64,000 bases of DNA, taken from the NCBI RefSeq assembly GCF_036785885.1, contig NC_092320.1, positions 14,509,557 to 14,573,556 on the forward strand, written 5' to 3'. The first letter of the stretch is position 1, and each line of letters starts with the position of its first letter. This document shows, piece by piece, positions 59,751 to 64,000 of this stretch. The stretch comes from Coffea arabica. Its lineage: Eukaryota; Streptophyta; Magnoliopsida; Gentianales; Rubiaceae. Both the position numbers and the translations under genes were made by a program. The notes beneath the pieces were generated by a model. It was not told the origin of the DNA. It worked only from the letters and a program-made list of their open reading frames with translations, and made no database searches.

Positions 59751-61663
59751 TATAAGGATTCTCTCTCCAAACTTTTCTCTTATCTCAATTCTTTACCGAT
59801 CCTTTCTCTTTTTCTATAGTTTCTGCTAGGATTTTTGTGCTCTCCCTCTGTTGGTCTGCTGCTCCTCTTTGTTCTCAAAAAAATTTTCTGATCTCTCTTT
59901 TCCTTCTCATTATCTTATCTCTTTCTCTTTCCTTTTATTTCCTTCTTTCCTTTCCATTATCTTATCTCTTTCTCTTTCCTTTTATTGATATTCATATTTG
60001 CTTCTATCTTTTTCTTTAATATGATCTCAAGCAGATCTGCATTTTTTTCATTAGAAATAGTTAATATAGAGATTAATGGTGAATAAAGCTCCATCGCCAT
60101 CTTAGTTGGCTATTCCTATACTCAACATTGGTAATTCTATGGTTTTACTTCCTTGTGTTTTTTCCTTTTTTTTTTAATTATTGTAACTGATTAAAACCTT
60201 TCTTTAGAATGAAAAATGTGTTGCAACTAAAGATGATTAAAGCCCCATGACTACAATCAGCAGCTAGCCATATCAAGCAACATGCTCTACCATCGGTAAT
60301 CCCTCCTTACTTCCTTTTTTCTTGAAAAAAAATTATATTATGGTGATATGCTCGAATTCTCCCTTTTTTTTGACATTAAGCGGCATAGAAACAATGCACT
60401 TACGGAGTAATAATTTTAAGAAGTAGAAAAATGGGTTGTTCGATGGAATTTTGAAAGAAATGTTACTGCCGATAATGCTCTGTTTGACGCTTGAATCAAC
60501 TATTGTGTATGACAAGAAAAAAAGGCTGATATTTTAGAGAGAACGATTTCCCACAAAGAAAAAATTAAATTAAAGTCTGCGCACTCAATTATTTCAAAAT
60601 TATTATTTATGTACAGTTCACCTCTTTTCTATTTCTTGTTCGATATTTGGTAATTTGAGTGGTGTTTGTGATTTTGTGGAGTCTTCGTTTAACATCCATC
60701 ACCTTGATTTGAAGGTGACCAAATTTCTTTGTTTGGTTTTGCTATTATAATTATTTGACCCCATTTGGCACAGATTATATTGTGTTTGCAATTCCTTATT
60801 CTGTATCTTAATTTTCCCAGGTGTTTTTTTGTTCTTTTCCTCCTGCACACATTGTGCTTGTGAGACGTTGGCTAGGTTTTACTTGAAAAGAATCTAAGAT
60901 TAGGCATTTATTATGACATGACAATAATGCTATACGTAGTTCACTTGCTTGGACCCTGACTTCAAGAAAGTTGGATGGTAAAGAACACCTATGTCAGGTG
61001 AAGTAATTCTCTAAAAAGCTTTTTATTTGATGTCAATCAAAATGGACTGTTATTTTCATGAATTGATTGAAGCACTTGCAATGTACTTTAATTTCTTTTT
61101 ACTAAGTTTGCACATGTTTAATTTCATTTTCTATTGAATCACATTAGATTAGATAGATAGTCAAATCTAATGTGTCGGTTGGCCTGTGGTGCTTGTTCCC
61201 TGTATTAAATTCTTTTTCTTTTTCTTTGAGTTCATTTTTTTATGTTCATTTGCTTTTCCTTTCTCACTTGATCTGAATGATTATGGTTTTGTGTGTTTTA
61301 AGTTTTATGCCAATTTTGTGTTTCTGAAATTCAAGAATTCTTGATTTATTGCTATATAAATGTGCCTTGTAGGCTAGCTGTATTGAGACTGTGGTAGATG
61401 GTGTCCAATTTGCTTGCAGATTTTGGTATTTGGCGTTAGTTTCTTGTGACCCTTTCTTTAATCTTTTTTCTTACTGATGTTTGAATCGTGCCTTGATTTT
61501 GTTTTTCCTTTTTTTTAAATCCAGTGAGATAAGTCTATGATTGTCTTAGAGAGTGCTTTTCAAGAGACATATTTTAACTTCCTCCCTATTAAGTGTTCAC
61601 TATGTGCAGGAGAATAACAGCACATGTGGGTGTTATTTACTTATAAGATTAATTACAAAATAT
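59751..61663. other. Gene-free T-rich intergenic DNA
   Basis: T/C-rich to about 60060 (TTTCCTTTTATTTCC-like repeats near 59910-59990), then AT-rich unique-looking DNA. No gene, RNA or clear mobile end was seen. Confidence 0.5.
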
Positions 61664-62621
61664 TGACCTTGGTCGATCAATCCTTGGTTTTGATGATTAA
61701 CAAACCAAAATGTAGATTTGGGCTAATGTTTTTATGTGAGTAATTTGTTAGAATAGATTCTTGTGGCATAAAAGAAGAAGCAAAAACAGGGCACTCATGT
61801 CGGACGCTATCGGACGTCCGAAAGGATGAAAAACATCAACAAGGTAACTCTGTCGGACGCTCGTGAGGAAGTATCGGATGTTCGGAAGGATCGGACGCAC
61901 GCCTCAGACGCACATCGATCGCATCGGACGTCCGAGAAATTTCGCAAAGATTTGATGACTCTCTGACAACGTTCGGACGCAGGGTTCGGACGTTCGACAG
62001 GTGGTTCGGACGTCCGACAGGCCAACGGCTAGTTTTGACAGCATTTAATATTTGACCGTTGGAGAGCCTTTTGGAGTCATTTCTCACCTTCTATAAAAAC
62101 CCCAAAGCACAAGAAGATAAGGGACTTTTGCCAACACAAAATACAAGCTTACAAGTGAGATTTTTGAGTAGAAAGATTCTTTGTTGGTTGTATAAGGGGT
62201 TGGGAAAGTTGGGTTGTGAGGTTGCTCAAGTGAAGGTTATTCTCTAGGAGGAGTAAAACCTTGGTGAAGGTGAACCTATCACTTGAAGTGGTAAAACCTT
62301 GGTGAAGGTTGCCTCATTTGTATAAAATAGTTCTTAATTAGGTGTGTGATCTTTCAAGTGTAGGTTGTTGAGGGTTAACTAGAATAGTTGTAAAACTCCT
62401 TGGCTCAACTAAAGTGTGTTTGGGGTGAGGAAGGAGTGAGCCTTCACTTGTACATCTTGGTTAGTATCGCCATCTATTGAAGAGGCTATTGGATTGATAT
62501 TTGGTTTGCATTTCTCATCTTTTCTCTTTAATTAAGTTTTCTTTATTGTGCTTAAATTTGATATATCTTTGTGCATCATTGTGATATTGTTTGTACTCAT
62601 TGGGTTGCTCCAGACCTTACA
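61664..62621 (+). repeat. 5' LTR of a second copia element
   Basis: The right edge is set by TTACA followed two bases later by a tRNA-Met primer site (62624-62634). The left edge near TGACCTTGGTCG is approximate, because the matching 3' LTR lies outside the window. A TATA box CTATAAAAAC is at 62091-62100, preceded by an array of CGGACGTCCG palindromes (61801-62016). Transcription would start near 62120-62130. Confidence 0.75.
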
Positions 62622-62623
62622 AT

Positions 62624-62634
62624 TGGTATCAGAG
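62624..62634 (+). other. Primer binding site of the second copia element
   Basis: Reads TGGTATCAGAG, complementary to initiator tRNA-Met. Confidence 0.8.
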
Positions 62635-62677
62635 ATTGGTCTCTTTTGATCAAGTTTAACCGCTTAGAGTAAAGATC

Positions 62678-63975
62678 ATGGCAACCATAAAAGTTTCTTT
62701 TTTAGAAGGGCAATCTATTGATAGACCACCTATGTTTAATGGTTCTCATTTTAGCATGTAAAAACAAAGAATGATGATTTTCTTACAATCCGTTTATATT
62801 GAATTATGGTATGTGGTAGAAGGTGGTTCTTATGAAGCTAGAATAGTTGACTCCACCACCAATTTGAGTAGATTAAAAACTAGACAAGAATTGAATGAAA
62901 AAGACAAGAGATACCTTTCTTTGAATGCCAAGATCATGTGTATATTGTACAATGCATTAGATGTAAATGAATCTAGTAGGATTAAAGGTTGTAAATCAGT
63001 TAAAGATATTTGGGATAAATTGTGTGTATTTCATGAAGGTAACCAAGATATTAAAGAACAAAAGAAATCTTTGCTTGTTTCTCAATATGAATTTTTCAAA
63101 ATGCATCCTCTTGAAAATGTTGATAAGATGTGTAATAGATTTTGTGACATTATTCAAGATCTTAAATTGCTTGGAAAAGAATATTCTTTGAGTGAGAAAA
63201 ATAGAAAGATTTTGAATGCCTTACCAAAAGAATGGGAAAATAAAATAAATGCTATAGAAGAGGCAAAGGATTTAAATTCTATGTCCATTGAATCTCTTGT
63301 GGATACCCTAACCTCTTATGAATTAAAACTGAAATTCAAAGTGCAAGAGGAAGAAAATGCAAGAATGTATAAGAGATGCATAGCTTTTAAAACATCTCAA
63401 GTGGGGGATAACCCATCCTTCATGGGTAATGAAATCATGGAAGTGGACAATGATATAACTCCTCACATCAAAAGTTTCAAGAAGATGTTCAACAAGAGAT
63501 GTTCAAGAGGAGATTGCAAAGTTACATTGGATGAATGCAATTCAAAAAGAGAAAAAGAAGAGTTGGCCCAAATGGCACTAATGGCCGTTGGAGAAGATGA
63601 GGTAAGTTCTTATCACTCTTCTTGTGATGAAGATAATGAAGATGATGATGTGAAAATTCTTATGATTAAAATGCATAAAAGTTTGAGAAAATCTTATGCT
63701 AAAAATAAAGATTTGAAAACAAAAATAAATGATTTGTTGGAAGAAAACTTCAAATTTTTTCAAGAAAACAAATGTTTGAGAATGGAAAATGATGATTTAA
63801 AAAATCAAAAAAATGTTTTGAAAAGAAAGTTGGAAGAGAAAACAAAGTTTTATGAAAAAATGTTGGAGGAACAGAATTTGTTGAAGAAAAAAATTAATGA
63901 CTTGAACGTGTTTCTCCAAACTGAAAAACAAAAGTTTTCTCAAACAAAAGAAAGCAAATCTTTCAAGGCATAAAT
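62678..63975 (+). pseudogene. copia Gag of the second element, broken
   Basis: The likely ATG is at 62678-62680 (MATIKVSFLEGQ). After 27 codons an in-frame TAA (62759-62761) falls where related Gag proteins have a tryptophan in the FSxWK motif. The frame then stays open for 400 codons from 62771. It carries the UBN2-type Gag region (WDKLCVFHEGNQDIKEQKKS, FCDIIQDLKLLGKE, LNALPKEWENKI, LVDTLTSYELKL), an acidic stretch and a coiled-coil-like Lys/Glu/Asn-rich tail. The CCHC zinc knuckle expected between these parts was not seen; only a loose CSRGDCKVTLDEC is present. A second stop ends the frame at 63971-63973. Pol lies beyond the window. Confidence 0.85.
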
Positions 63976-64000
63976 AAGTTTGCTATGATAAGAAGTAAGA

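Overview
This is plant nuclear DNA, most likely from a eudicot. The genes are intron-rich with GT-AG introns. They encode plant-type families: a temperature-induced lipocalin, a YKT6 longin SNARE, a lysosomal-type Pro-X carboxypeptidase, a DUF1068 exon and actin-related protein 4. The intergenic DNA is AT-rich and packed with Ty1/copia, Helitron, hAT, PIF/Harbinger and SINE-like insertions plus microsatellites. No bacterial, organellar or CRISPR features were seen. Exon boundaries were read by eye from reading frame, splice sites and family knowledge; no alignment or RNA evidence was available. Layout, left to right: 1-2284 gene-free DNA; 2290-6867 a Ty1/copia element on the minus strand with a 5-bp target duplication; 7358-10236 a tandem lipocalin locus with two first exons and one recognisable second exon; 11722-15931 YKT6 (minus, six exons); 16511-17568 and 22652-23103 short inverted-repeat elements; 18495-22173 a Helitron-like element that contains a hAT element carrying a RING-finger gene piece and a SINE-like dimer; 24301-28198 a complete S28 serine carboxypeptidase gene (plus, ten exons); 28582-29184 a tandem SINE-like repeat; 30690-30885 an orphan DUF1068 first exon; 34011-34394 a near-identical second copy of carboxypeptidase exons 7-8; 36594-37345 a minisatellite with AT cores; 37400-40874 a Harbinger derivative; 41390-51522 ARP4 (minus, 20 exons); 51846-52130 a decayed CDKG-like kinase piece next to a 2.5-kb hAT element; 56534-58182 an extremely AT-rich inverted-repeat element; 59060-59750 a pyrimidine-rich tandem repeat; 61664 to the window end, the 5' LTR and broken gag of a second copia element. 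The intact genes are unrelated housekeeping or stress genes and form no pathway together: lipocalin (membrane and stress protection), YKT6 (vesicle fusion), the carboxypeptidase (vacuolar or secreted peptide trimming) and ARP4 (chromatin remodelling). The most interesting signals are structural. The lipocalin locus looks like a duplicated promoter plus first exon that may share one second exon, giving a version with and a version without a hydrophobic leader. A hAT transposon carries an open reading frame of a RING E3 ligase cut inside the RING. A dimeric, A-tailed retro-insertion has a strongly folded core and an exact plant snRNA-promoter motif. A 384-bp genomic piece of the carboxypeptidase gene has been copied about 6.7 kb downstream with its intron.
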